13,257 nt of DNA from Desulfobacterales bacterium (GTDB lineage: Bacteria > Desulfobacterota > DSM-4660 > Desulfatiglandales > Desulfatiglandaceae), in NCBI GenBank assembly GCA_022013615.1, contig JAKLQB010000056.1:1-13257 (forward strand). The letters run 5' to 3'. The notes under the pieces were generated by a model, which made no database searches, was not told the DNA's origin, and was given only the letters and a program-made list of their open reading frames with translations. This document shows positions 6,323 through 13,257 of the stretch, piece after piece; the stretch's first letter is position 1, and each line of letters opens with the position of its first letter. The position numbers and the translations under genes were made by a program.

Positions 6323-7297
6323 CTACTTTTTCCCTAAGCCAAGGGCGGGGATCAGTTTTGCTGCCCCTTCATTAACCTTTTGAAGATAGAGCTTGTAATC
6401 CGCGCTGCCCAAGAATGTTATGGGCATACTCAGCCTGTCCATGGTTTTTATGAATATTTCATCTTCCATCCCCTTTTTGAGCGCTTTTTCCAAAGCCGTG
6501 ACAATCGGTTCTGGCAAGCCCTTAGGGCCTGCAATACCCACATATGACGGATAGGAAATATCGTATCCGCATTCCTTGAGGGTACGAATGTTGGGAAAAA
6601 CGGCCATACGCTTATCACCATAAGTCACAAGCAGGCGAAGCGTACCCGCCTTAACATGAGGGATAAACGCCGAAGACCCTGAAGCCGCGGTGACATGCCC
6701 TCCTAAGAGAGCGGCTATGGACGGTGGGTCTCCTTTATAGGGCACATGTTTCCACTCCACCCCGGCCTTTAAACCCAGCTCAGCCATGGCCAGATGGGGA
6801 GATGTTCCGGTCCCAGGGGCTGAATATTTGACTTTCCCCGGGTTTTCCTTGGCATACTTGATAAAGTCTTCCAATGTCTTCCAGGGGCTGTCGCTCTTGA
6901 TCACCAGACCGAATGACCATCCTCCATAGACCATAATAGGGGTGAATGCCTCTATGGGCACAAAGGGGATGTTTCGCATGTAGTAGGCATTGAAAATGGC
7001 CGGTGGCAAAACTGTCAGGGTGTATCCGTCATTCTTTGCATTGGCTACCTGCGCTGTGCCCACCGTGCCACCCCCCCCATCTTTGTTAATAACCGCAATG
7101 GGCTTCCCCAATTCCTTCTCCGCCCCATTGGCTAAAGGCCTGGCTGTGACATCGGCAGACCCACCAGCCGGGTAGGGGACGATTAATTCGATCGGTTTGG
7201 ATGGGAAATCACCTGCTCCCCAACATAGGGTTCCTGCAAAAACCACCATACCAATGACTGTGCACACCAAAAAAACCCAACTTCTTTTTTCCTGCAT
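6323..7297 (-). CDS. tctC: Tripartite tricarboxylate transporter substrate-binding protein (TctC/Bug family)
   Basis: Periplasmic solute receptor that delivers a carboxylate (or related small anion) to the TctAB membrane pump. The N-terminus is a signal peptide: KR, a hydrophobic stretch at about 8-24, and a likely cut near WGA/GD (28). The Bug-family signature follows: IVPYPAGGSADVTAR (39-53), then GGGGTVG (74-80), which bind the ligand carboxylate through water and main-chain contacts in known members. Length 324 is typical. The start ATG has a strong AAAGGAGGAG ribosome site, 49 bp after the tctA stop, so it is co-transcribed. Bug proteins bind very diverse ligands, and the specificity here cannot be told from sequence; neighbouring enzymes suggest a catabolic substrate. 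Confidence 0.93.
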   Translation of the reverse strand: MQEKRSWVFLVCTVIGMVVFAGTLCWGAGDFPSKPIELIVPYPAGGSADVTARPLANGAEKELGKPIAVINKDGGGGTVGTAQVANAKNDGYTLTVLPPAIFNAYYMRNIPFVPIEAFTPIMVYGGWSFGLVIKSDSPWKTLEDFIKYAKENPGKVKYSAPGTGTSPHLAMAELGLKAGVEWKHVPYKGDPPSIAALLGGHVTAASGSSAFIPHVKAGTLRLLVTYGDKRMAVFPNIRTLKECGYDISYPSYVGIAGPKGLPEPIVTALEKALKKGMEDEIFIKTMDRLSMPITFLGSADYKLYLQKVNEGAAKLIPALGLGKK

Positions 7298-7346
7298 GAT
7301 AATCTCCTCCTTTCATGGTTTGCGTTAAAGGTTATTAAGTCTATGG

Positions 7347-8837
7347 TTATCGCTCCTTTGCCTTACGGTATATGACGCCAGCAATTGAGAGGAAGGTTAA
7401 GATCAAAAAAGCAAGAGAGATAGGACTCACAAGAAAAATCCGCATGCTTCCATCGGAAATAATCAAGGCCTGTCTCAAGTTGATCTCTGCCATTGGCCCC
7501 AATATGAAGGCAATAATCAGAGGGGGAATCGGGAACCCCCATTTCCGCATGAAGTAGCCAATGATTCCGAATATGAACATAATCTCCAGGTCGAAGAAAT
7601 TGCTGTTAATGGCGTAGGTACCCACAATGCATAAGGTGACGGTAACAGGAAAAACAACATGACGGGCAGCCTTAGTGACAAGACCTCCAAACTTGATAAA
7701 GAGCCTTCCGACCAGCAGCATTACAAAATTCCCCACCAGCAGTCCAAGAATCAGCCCAAACATAGTGGGTCCTTGAGTCTGGAATAGTTCGGGACCGGGC
7801 ACCATACCGTGGATAATCAAGGCCCCTAACAGGATAGCGGTCACCACGTCCCCTGGGATTCCCAATACCAGTAGGGGGATCAGGGCCGCACCGGTCACGG
7901 CATTGTTTGCCGTCTCTGGAGCAGCCACGCCCTCAAGGGCCCCTTTACCGAACCTTTCGGGTTCTTTTGAGGCCCGCGCAGCAGCGCCATAAGAAATAAA
8001 TGCAGCGGTTACGGCTCCGATTCCGGGAAGTGTGCCGATGGACATTCCAATGACAGATGACCTCAGCAGGAGCCATTTCATACTCAGGAACTCTTTCAAA
8101 GAAACCCGTTGATCCTCACGTTTGTTAGACTCAATGAGAAAGGCTTCTTGCCCCTTTCGCCTAATCGCCTTCTCGGCCTGGAACATGACCTCTGACAAGG
8201 CAAAGATCCCGATGAGCATGGCAATAATGGAAAGCCCGGATGATAGGTTGATGTTCTCAAAGCAAAAACGAGATGTTCCTGAAATGGGGCAGAGTCCAAT
8301 GGTGGAGAGGAGCAGACCTACTGTAGCACAAATGAGCCCTTTTAACAATGACTCACCAGAAACAGACCCAATAATGGTGAGAGAAAACACGATAATTGCG
8401 AAATACTCGGGCGGGCCGAATTTTAGGGCTATCTTTGCCAACAGCGGCGCGATCAAGAGAAGACCCAATGCACTCAAAATCCCCCCTGTAACCGATCCGA
8501 AAAGGGCCATTTTTAATGCCTTCTGGGCCTTTCCCTGCTGGGCCATGGGATAACCATCGAAAAGGGTCGCTGCGGAATTGGGTGTCCCGGGGGAATTCAG
8601 CAGTATCGCGGTTATGGACCCTCCATAGATCCCTCCGATGTAAATGCCCAACAGCAACATCATTGCTTCTAAGGAACCCATGAGGTAGGTGAAGGGGAGG
8701 GCGATGGCGATTACCGCAACAGGGCCAAGTCCAGGAAGGGCTCCGACGATTATCCCGATGGCAACCCCGCCGAAAATGGCAGCTATGTTATACCAGTCGC
8801 TAAATAGAATGGCTAGCCCTTGTAGTAACAGATCCAT
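7347..8837 (-). CDS. tctA: Tripartite tricarboxylate transporter large membrane subunit TctA
   Basis: Large integral membrane subunit, about 12 hydrophobic segments, forming the cation-coupled transport path of the TTT family. Visible signatures are GIIVGALPGLGP (28-39), YGGSITAILLNSPGTPNSAA (71-90) and, in the second half, its inverted-repeat equivalent GMSIGTLPGIGAVTAAFISY (264-283). APETANNAVTGAALIP (306-321) and LGIPGD (325-330) follow. Length 496 is standard and the protein looks intact. The ATG at 8837 has AGGAAGG seven bases upstream. It is separated from tctB by 104 bp holding a long inverted repeat, an unusually wide gap for two subunits that must assemble together. Confidence 0.95.
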   Translation of the reverse strand: MDLLLQGLAILFSDWYNIAAIFGGVAIGIIVGALPGLGPVAVIAIALPFTYLMGSLEAMMLLLGIYIGGIYGGSITAILLNSPGTPNSAATLFDGYPMAQQGKAQKALKMALFGSVTGGILSALGLLLIAPLLAKIALKFGPPEYFAIIVFSLTIIGSVSGESLLKGLICATVGLLLSTIGLCPISGTSRFCFENINLSSGLSIIAMLIGIFALSEVMFQAEKAIRRKGQEAFLIESNKREDQRVSLKEFLSMKWLLLRSSVIGMSIGTLPGIGAVTAAFISYGAAARASKEPERFGKGALEGVAAPETANNAVTGAALIPLLVLGIPGDVVTAILLGALIIHGMVPGPELFQTQGPTMFGLILGLLVGNFVMLLVGRLFIKFGGLVTKAARHVVFPVTVTLCIVGTYAINSNFFDLEIMFIFGIIGYFMRKWGFPIPPLIIAFILGPMAEINLRQALIISDGSMRIFLVSPISLAFLILTFLSIAGVIYRKAKER

Positions 8838-8858
8838 CCGTATACCTTCCTGTAACGT

Positions 8859-8932
8859 AACCGTTCACGGGTTCAGAGGTTCAACGAAAGAAAGGTAACC
8901 CTGAACGGTGAACTCTGAACCTGTGAACGGTT
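8859..8932. repeat. Long inverted repeat in the tctB-tctA gap
   Basis: The arms 8859-8883 and 8909-8932 are complementary over 24-25 bases with one mismatch and one bulge, around a 25-base loop. The right half is built of GTTCA units spaced 7-8 bases apart. It shares a 15-mer, with one change, with the repeat at 6245-6308. As an RNA it would form a very stable hairpin inside the operon. Possible roles are control of tctB:tctA stoichiometry, RNase protection, or simply a dispersed repeat; no T tract follows. Confidence 0.7.
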
Positions 8933-8941
8933 CCCTTTTAA

Positions 8942-9403
8942 CTAAGGCATGGGGAGCCCGAGAATTTTCATGAAAATATAATAAATTGCGACGGTTGTAA
9001 CACTGGCCGTTATCAATATTGTTACCCAGTCCTTAATACGTGCCCCCAAAATCACCATTAAGAGGATCAAGAGAGGAGGTGTGGCAGCGACAAATCCTAC
9101 TAAAGCAATGGCAAAGATATAAAAGCCCATGCATAGAGCCGAAAAAAACACATTCAGTTTTACCCTTCTTTCTATTGGGTCAGGTGGCTTGGGCTTGGGT
9201 TTTCGGTTTCCTTTTATGCTGGCAGCCGTAAAGATAACGCTGAGGATGATTAAGAGAACGGTTCCCGCCTTTGGGAAGAAGGCTGAGGACATTGCACCGC
9301 CTTCGTACTGGAACTCAACCTGGCATGGGATAATAAAACAATATAGGAAAATCCCGAACCCGGTGAGACTAATGCCAAGGATAGTTTCCTTGTTGAATGC
9401 CAA
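8942..9403 (-). CDS. tctB: Tripartite tricarboxylate transporter small membrane subunit TctB
   Basis: Small, poorly conserved membrane subunit that works with TctA. It is 153 residues with hydrophobic segments at about 7-25, 43-62, 83-120 (probably two helices) and 124-147, matching the four-to-five-helix TctB pattern. The family AFFPKAGTVLLIILS stretch (41-55) is present, and a Lys/Pro-rich cytoplasmic linker covers 65-80. The start codon is TTG at 9401-9403, supported by GAGAGGAAG upstream. The next in-frame ATG (residue 38) would remove the first helix. First gene of the operon behind the sigma-54 promoter at 9485-9500, with a leader of about 71 bases. Gene order B-A-C differs from the common C-B-A. 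Confidence 0.9.
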   Translation of the reverse strand: MAFNKETILGISLTGFGIFLYCFIIPCQVEFQYEGGAMSSAFFPKAGTVLLIILSVIFTAASIKGNRKPKPKPPDPIERRVKLNVFFSALCMGFYIFAIALVGFVAATPPLLILLMVILGARIKDWVTILITASVTTVAIYYIFMKILGLPMP

Positions 9404-9484
9404 GACTACTTCCTCTCTTGGTTTGCTTTGTTTGTTCAGTAGGCTTAGGAATATATAACAGTGGAGAGATAATTCAGATTAATA

Positions 9485-9500
9485 CGCAACTATCATGCCG
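9485..9500 (-). promoter_or_regulatory. Sigma-54 (-24/-12) promoter of the tct operon
   Basis: On the minus strand the site is CGGCATGATAGTTGCG, with the invariant GG and GC 10 bases apart. The transcription start is predicted near 9474, 71 bases before the TTG of tctB. It deviates from consensus at the flanking bases (C for T at the first position, G at the last), yet keeps GGCA and TTGC. Its geometry, leader length and upstream motif closely resemble the promoter at 4526-4541. The remaining upstream sequence in the 308-bp gap 9404-9711 is AT-rich, with an 8-bp palindrome TTCGCGAA at 9536-9543 of unknown meaning. Confidence 0.75.
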
Positions 9501-9664
9501 TTGCGGGAGGAGGGAATCGAGACGAAAAAAGCTGATTCGCGAAAACGCTGGAAATCGCTTTTATCTCTCTGATATCTTTGTATAATTAAGCATCAAGGAA
9601 AAAATATCGGGTGTTGAGATTTGGCTCTTGAGAGGATAATTCAATTACAGAACTGACCTGTTGG

Positions 9665-9701
9665 CGTGTCCGGAAGTTCGGACGTGTCCGGATTTCTTTA
9701 C
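9665..9701 (-). promoter_or_regulatory. Candidate activator (UAS) array upstream of the tct promoter
   Basis: CGTGTCCGGA occurs twice, at 9665-9674 and 9683-9692, exactly 18 bp apart. Between them TTCGGAC (9677-9683) adds an opposed half site, so CGGAC-GT-GTCCG at 9679-9690 is a perfect 5-bp inverted repeat. The stretch 9677-9701 resembles 4666-4690. It lies about 210 bp upstream of the predicted start and just 11 bp after the regulator's stop codon. This is the layout expected for cooperative binding of two or more activator dimers, though footprint evidence is of course absent. Confidence 0.65.
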
Positions 9702-9711
9702 ACTTATTCCA

Positions 9712-11280
9712 TCAGCAGTTGCTGCCCCAATTATAGGAAAGGAGATTATGCTTCTTGCACTTTTCATAAAAGGTTGATCTGGACACCCCTAAGATTCTGG
9801 CGGTTTTGGACATGTTCCCTTTTGTCAACTTAAGGGCTTCAACCAAGATGTTATACTCGCACTGAAAAAGCTGTTTTGACAGGAGCTTGCCGGACTCACC
9901 GCGTTCCCGTTTAATATCATATTGTAATGTTATGATCTCAGACGGAAGATGTTCCACGTCTATCATATCTCTATCAATGAGGCTCACTGCTCGTTCAATT
10001 ACATTTTTAAGCTCACGGACATTTCCCGGCCATGGATACCTTTGCAGAATCTCCATGGCAGCTCCGGTACAACGAATTCTCGATTTTCCCATGGCACTGA
10101 GGAAATAACTCAGCAGCAATGGAATATCTCCTTTTCTTTCAGTAAGCCTGGGGGCACTGACGGTCATCGTGTTAAGCCTGTAAAAGAGTTCCTCTCTGAA
10201 CTCATTGCGGCTTATCATTCCCCTCAGGTCCTTGTTGGTTGCGGCTATGAGTCTGAAGTCCACTTCAATCCGCTTAAGATCGCCCACCCTCTCCAACACC
10301 TTACCTTCCAAAACCCTCAGGAGCTTGGCCTGGGCATTTAGAGGCAGGTCGCCCATTTCATCCAAGAACAGGGTCCCTCTATGTGCCATCTCTATCTTGC
10401 CGGCCTTCCCTTTCTGGTGTGCGCCTGTAAATGCGCCGGGGGCATAGCCGAAAAGCTCCGATTCCAGGAGGTCTTTCGGGATAGCCGCACAATTAACGCA
10501 TACAAATGGGGCATTGGCCCTCTTGCTGGCCGTATGAATGGCATGGGCAAACAGTTCCTTACCCGTTCCGGTTGCACCCAATATCAGAATCGGTGCATCA
10601 GTGCTGGCATATTTTGAGCAAAGCCTCTTGGCTTCACGAATACTGCTGCTTTCTCCTTTAATATCATCAAAGGAATATCTGGCCGAAAGGAGACTTTTAA
10701 GCTCGCGTTTATAGAATTTGACCTTGGTCTCTAAGAGATTAAGTCTGGCCACCAAGTCCTTGAAGCTGGCATAATCCTTGAAAATGGATTGCAGGATTAT
10801 CCCGATGGTGTCATTCCCTCGTTTGATCGGGAGCCTGTTCACGAGAAAAGGTACCTCTCCTTTCAGGCTGCACCTCTGCCCTAACTCAGCTTTTCCACTG
10901 CTCACAACCAAAGGAAGCCGCGAATCCGGGAAAAATTCAAATATGGATTTGCCCACAGCCTCCTTTCTATCCACTCCCAACAATTCCGCATAAACCTGAT
11001 TCATGAATATGATATTGCATTTGCGGTCACAAAAGATGATACCGGAGTAGACGTTGTCGAGGATTAACCCCAGAACCTGGGTCAGATCTTTCAGTTCGAC
11101 AATCCGCTTTTCCCGATCCTTTTCCAAATCAGAATCGTAAGCCAATAGCATCTCGTCATGAGGCATATAGCTTGTACAACCTAAGTCGTTGGGATGATTA
11201 GACTGAAATTTATCCGGGCCTAATTTGATCAAACCGTCAATTCTTTTCATAGGGGTTTTTTCTGGAGTAAGGTGTTTCAT
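9712..11280 (-). CDS. PAS-domain sigma-54-dependent transcriptional activator
   Basis: Bacterial enhancer-binding protein that drives RNA polymerase-sigma-54 open complex formation by ATP hydrolysis. Domains: about 60 N-terminal residues with no recognised fold; one PAS domain (about 68-170, DNVYSGIIFCDRKCNIIFMN); a coiled-coil linker (about 172-200); the AAA+ domain (about 203-440); and a Fis-type helix-turn-helix (about 488-512, MSKTARILGVSRSTFYEKCK). Walker A is GATGTGKE (235-242), the sigma-54 contact loop GAFTGA (282-287) is intact, Walker B is LFLDEM (304-309), and FREELFYRLN (361-370) and WPGNVREL (417-424) are present. There is no receiver domain, so it is not a two-component regulator; PAS ligand or redox sensing is likely. 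Met1 has GGGGGTAG upstream, while the alternative Met11 has no ribosome site. It probably activates the two sigma-54 promoters downstream. Confidence 0.95.
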   Translation of the reverse strand: MKHLTPEKTPMKRIDGLIKLGPDKFQSNHPNDLGCTSYMPHDEMLLAYDSDLEKDREKRIVELKDLTQVLGLILDNVYSGIIFCDRKCNIIFMNQVYAELLGVDRKEAVGKSIFEFFPDSRLPLVVSSGKAELGQRCSLKGEVPFLVNRLPIKRGNDTIGIILQSIFKDYASFKDLVARLNLLETKVKFYKRELKSLLSARYSFDDIKGESSSIREAKRLCSKYASTDAPILILGATGTGKELFAHAIHTASKRANAPFVCVNCAAIPKDLLESELFGYAPGAFTGAHQKGKAGKIEMAHRGTLFLDEMGDLPLNAQAKLLRVLEGKVLERVGDLKRIEVDFRLIAATNKDLRGMISRNEFREELFYRLNTMTVSAPRLTERKGDIPLLLSYFLSAMGKSRIRCTGAAMEILQRYPWPGNVRELKNVIERAVSLIDRDMIDVEHLPSEIITLQYDIKRERGESGKLLSKQLFQCEYNILVEALKLTKGNMSKTARILGVSRSTFYEKCKKHNLLSYNWGSNC

Positions 11281-11339
11281 TATGCTACCCCCAGATTAGC
11301 GATGAACTCAGATAATGAGGGCAGTTTTTAAATATAAAC

Positions 11340-11368
11340 AGAATAGCGGGAGAAGCCTTCGCTGTCAA
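11340..11368 (-). promoter_or_regulatory. Sigma-70-type promoter of the regulator gene
   Basis: On the minus strand TTGACA (11368-11363) and TATTCT (11345-11340) are separated by 17 bases, giving a perfect -35 and a fair -10. The predicted start is near 11333, leaving a leader of about 53 bases before the ATG at 11280. This allows constitutive supply of the activator, independent of the sigma-54 operons it would control. The gap 11281-11530 otherwise holds no gene and only a weak 6-bp inverted repeat (11412-11417 with 11432-11437). Confidence 0.7.
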
Positions 11369-11530
11369 GCAAATAACCTCGCCCGAGTCTGCAAAATATG
11401 TGCATAGTTGGGGCCAATAGGCCTTTTTATCTTGGCCGTGAGGACATTAAAGAAATGGCTGGCATCTATGTGTCAACCAAAGAGATAGAAAGGGCCTCCC
11501 ATCAATTATACCTGAATAACTTGTCCAGGC

Positions 11531-13228
11531 CTAGCTATGTCCCGGATATTCACCAAAGACCCGATCCAACTGCTCATCCTCCACATCAAAAACGGTGTCA
11601 TTGGGTGGCAGCGGTTCTGTATTCATAAACTCCGGGAGACGGTCATGGCCCGGTCCAAATCCGGCACGCGTGTTGAATGTTCTTTCCTGCCAGAGCGCAT
11701 CCCGCCCGATCGAGCGGATGTCTGCTTCGGTTGGTATCTTGCCAGTCAGCGGGCCGACCAGCCTTACAAAGAGATTGTGCTCGGCCCGGAGGCCCGTGAA
11801 CAGGCACAATCCCAGGCTGTCGGCGATAACCATATTGATCTGGGAATCACGGGAGCGCTCCACATGGCCCTCTCTTGAAAGGGGCTCCTCAGATACGAAA
11901 CCGGAAGTATGATCAGCCCCCTGAGGGCTGGTGGCGCAAGTCACACCCAGACCCTTGATGGACTGTACACAGTAGGCAGGCAGGGACTGGCCCTTAACCG
12001 CAACTACACGCCTTATGCCAAAGATTTTCCCGGTCGTGACCGCCCCTTGGCCTAATATCCGCCCTAAAACGGTGCCCTGGCCGATCTCGTCAATGAGGGC
12101 GATGGCCCGCTTACAATCGCCGAAGACAAAAAGATCCGTCGCAGCCAGCACTCCCAAGGTTGCCCCGATTTCAATGGTGTCCATGCCGTAATTGTCACAG
12201 CGGAAATCTATCTGTGCAATTGTATCCAGATCGTCTATGTCCAGGTTGGAGCCCATCATGACGATGGTTTCGTACTCCAGACCGGAGGTGAGGTATTGGC
12301 CGTTTTCATTGTTAAAGACATTGGAGCACCGGATCACACAGCCCCTCATGCAGGTATGGCCCATGCTGCCACCGCGCTGCCGGATCAGCTCTTTGAGCCG
12401 TTCGGCGTTTATGGCGTCCTTTCTTTCGTAAGATCCGGCCGTGAAGTAGCGGGTGGGCATGCTTCCCCTGGCGTGATTCACATCGACCAGACCAGCAGTG
12501 CTGTTCTCTTGCAAAAAGGTTGTTCTCTTACTGGATTGAACAATCTTTGTATACTCCTTCACGGCTTTGGAAAAGGCAGGGGCATCCACAGCTTTAAGTG
12601 GCCTTGCTCCTTGAGGATCAATGACAATTGCCTTGAGTCCTTTTGCACCCATGACCGCGCCCAAACCGCCACGGGCGGCATGACGGCAGGGTCGGCCGTT
12701 ATTATCGGTCACGGCCACAGTGGCGGCGGCCATTTTCATCTCACCGCACGGACCGATGGAGATAATAACCACCTTCTGGCCGAATCGTTCTTTAAGGGCA
12801 GCCACGGTATCGTAATTACCTAACCCTTTGAGTTCAGGTGCTTCCACAATTTCAGCAGAATCCTGCCGGATGAGTAGCACCTGGAGCGATGGGGAAGAGA
12901 ACTCGCCTTCTATTACAAGTGCGCCCATACCCAGTTGGCTTAATACGATGCCGGCCATGCCGCCCACATTGGACTCTTTGATACCTCCCGTGAGGGGACT
13001 CTTGGCGCCGATGGACAACCGGCCTGCCGTGGGCATGGTTGTCCCGGCGAAAAGGCCCGGCGCAATAATAACTTTGTTGTAAGGTCCAAGGGGATGGCAC
13101 GTTGGCGGCACCTCCGCTAATAAGATTGAGTCAAGCAGGGCACGACCTCCCAGCCATGCTGCCTCCTCCGGGAGATCCTTCCGGTCAACCGTTTGTTTTT
13201 CCAGGTTAACTGTCAGTCTGTATCTCAT
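11531..13228 (-). CDS. Aldehyde:ferredoxin oxidoreductase family protein (W/Mo pterin)
   Basis: Tungsten- or molybdenum-bispyranopterin enzyme of the AOR family, which interconverts aldehydes and carboxylic acids, or acts on related substrates, with ferredoxin-level electrons in the cytoplasm. The N-terminal domain shows NVGGMAGIVLSQLGMGALVI (87-106) and the pterin-region RHAARGGLGAVMGAKGLKAI (182-201). Cluster ligands are Cys293, Cys297 and Cys301 in CMRGCVIRCSN, with Cys475 in DSLGLC. The CX3CX3C spacing, in contrast to CX2CX3C of the Pyrococcus enzyme, places it in the CMPGCxIRCSN branch that I associate with YdhV-like proteins of less certain function. The DNYGMDTIEIG (345-355) segment is family-typical. 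Length 565 is slightly short for the family but ends normally. AAGGAG precedes the ATG by eight bases. No partner ferredoxin gene follows; upstream sequence is outside the window. Confidence 0.93.
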   Translation of the reverse strand: MRYRLTVNLEKQTVDRKDLPEEAAWLGGRALLDSILLAEVPPTCHPLGPYNKVIIAPGLFAGTTMPTAGRLSIGAKSPLTGGIKESNVGGMAGIVLSQLGMGALVIEGEFSSPSLQVLLIRQDSAEIVEAPELKGLGNYDTVAALKERFGQKVVIISIGPCGEMKMAAATVAVTDNNGRPCRHAARGGLGAVMGAKGLKAIVIDPQGARPLKAVDAPAFSKAVKEYTKIVQSSKRTTFLQENSTAGLVDVNHARGSMPTRYFTAGSYERKDAINAERLKELIRQRGGSMGHTCMRGCVIRCSNVFNNENGQYLTSGLEYETIVMMGSNLDIDDLDTIAQIDFRCDNYGMDTIEIGATLGVLAATDLFVFGDCKRAIALIDEIGQGTVLGRILGQGAVTTGKIFGIRRVVAVKGQSLPAYCVQSIKGLGVTCATSPQGADHTSGFVSEEPLSREGHVERSRDSQINMVIADSLGLCLFTGLRAEHNLFVRLVGPLTGKIPTEADIRSIGRDALWQERTFNTRAGFGPGHDRLPEFMNTEPLPPNDTVFDVEDEQLDRVFGEYPGHS

Positions 13229-13257
13229 GGATTAACTCCTTTCTTCACTTCGGTGAC

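Noticed and set aside
8122..8553. 143-codon plus-strand open frame inside tctA
   Set aside because: Shadow of the transmembrane-coding tctA frame, with no ribosome site or domain support.
11412..11437. Terminator between the AOR gene and the regulator (GGCCAA/TTGGCC around T5)
   Set aside because: Only 6 bp of stem, and the T run lies inside the loop and on the plus strand, where no gene ends.
12296..12823. 175-codon plus-strand open frame
   Set aside because: Antisense to the AOR gene, whose motifs are intact throughout; the translated product shows no family features.
1..13257. CRISPR arrays, tRNA or rRNA genes, transposases, prophage or toxin-antitoxin genes
   Set aside because: I looked for repeat-spacer periodicity, tRNA-like cloverleafs and the relevant protein motifs and saw none; all substantial coding capacity is explained by the ten minus-strand genes.

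Overview
The window reads as one co-oriented catabolic cluster from a strict anaerobe; every gene I accept lies on the minus strand, so transcription runs from high to low coordinates. The content is a tungsten/molybdenum-type aldehyde:ferredoxin oxidoreductase, a three-subunit 2-oxoacid:ferredoxin oxidoreductase, an iron-sulfur flavoprotein, a periplasmic-binding-protein-dependent carboxylate transporter (TctABC) and a sigma-54 activator. With mid-range G+C this suggests a sulfate-reducing or syntrophic Desulfobacterota-type bacterium. The lineage is inference; no rRNA or other marker gene is present.

Layout in order of transcription: (1) 13228-11531, aldehyde ferredoxin oxidoreductase family. 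(2) 11280-9712, PAS/AAA+/Fis-type sigma-54 activator with its own sigma-70-like promoter. (3) An operon tctB-tctA-tctC plus a flavin disulfide oxidoreductase (9403-4743), behind a good -24/-12 (sigma-54) promoter at 9485-9500. (4) A second operon (4442-219), behind another -24/-12 promoter at 4526-4541: a GltD-like flavoprotein fused to two ferredoxin clusters, then alpha, beta and gamma subunits of a 2-oxoacid oxidoreductase. (5) 1-218, no gene, two inverted repeats.

The most interesting gene is at 4743-6194. It would usually be called dihydrolipoamide dehydrogenase or mercuric reductase. Its CPKNAC disulfide context, its C-terminal region and its Phe in place of the catalytic His instead match 2-ketopropyl-CoM oxidoreductase/carboxylase (2-KPCC), the CO2-fixing, thioether-cleaving enzyme of alkene-epoxide metabolism. 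Compared with Xanthobacter 2-KPCC as I recall it, one of the two CoM-sulfonate-binding arginines and the active-site His are replaced, and the nucleotide site looks NADH-type. It may therefore be an anaerobic relative acting on a different thioether carrier.

Both operons carry a shared motif (TTCGGWCRTGTCCGG) about 160-210 bp upstream of their sigma-54 start sites, at 4666-4680 and 9677-9691. This is the expected place for an activator binding site and suggests that the regulator encoded here controls both. As a working model, a carboxylate or thioether substrate is imported by TctABC, processed by the 2-KPCC-like reductase/carboxylase and perhaps the aldehyde oxidoreductase, and oxidised as a 2-oxoacid to an acyl-CoA plus reduced ferredoxin. 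The iron-sulfur flavoprotein would exchange those electrons with NAD(P)H. The substrate cannot be read from the sequence.
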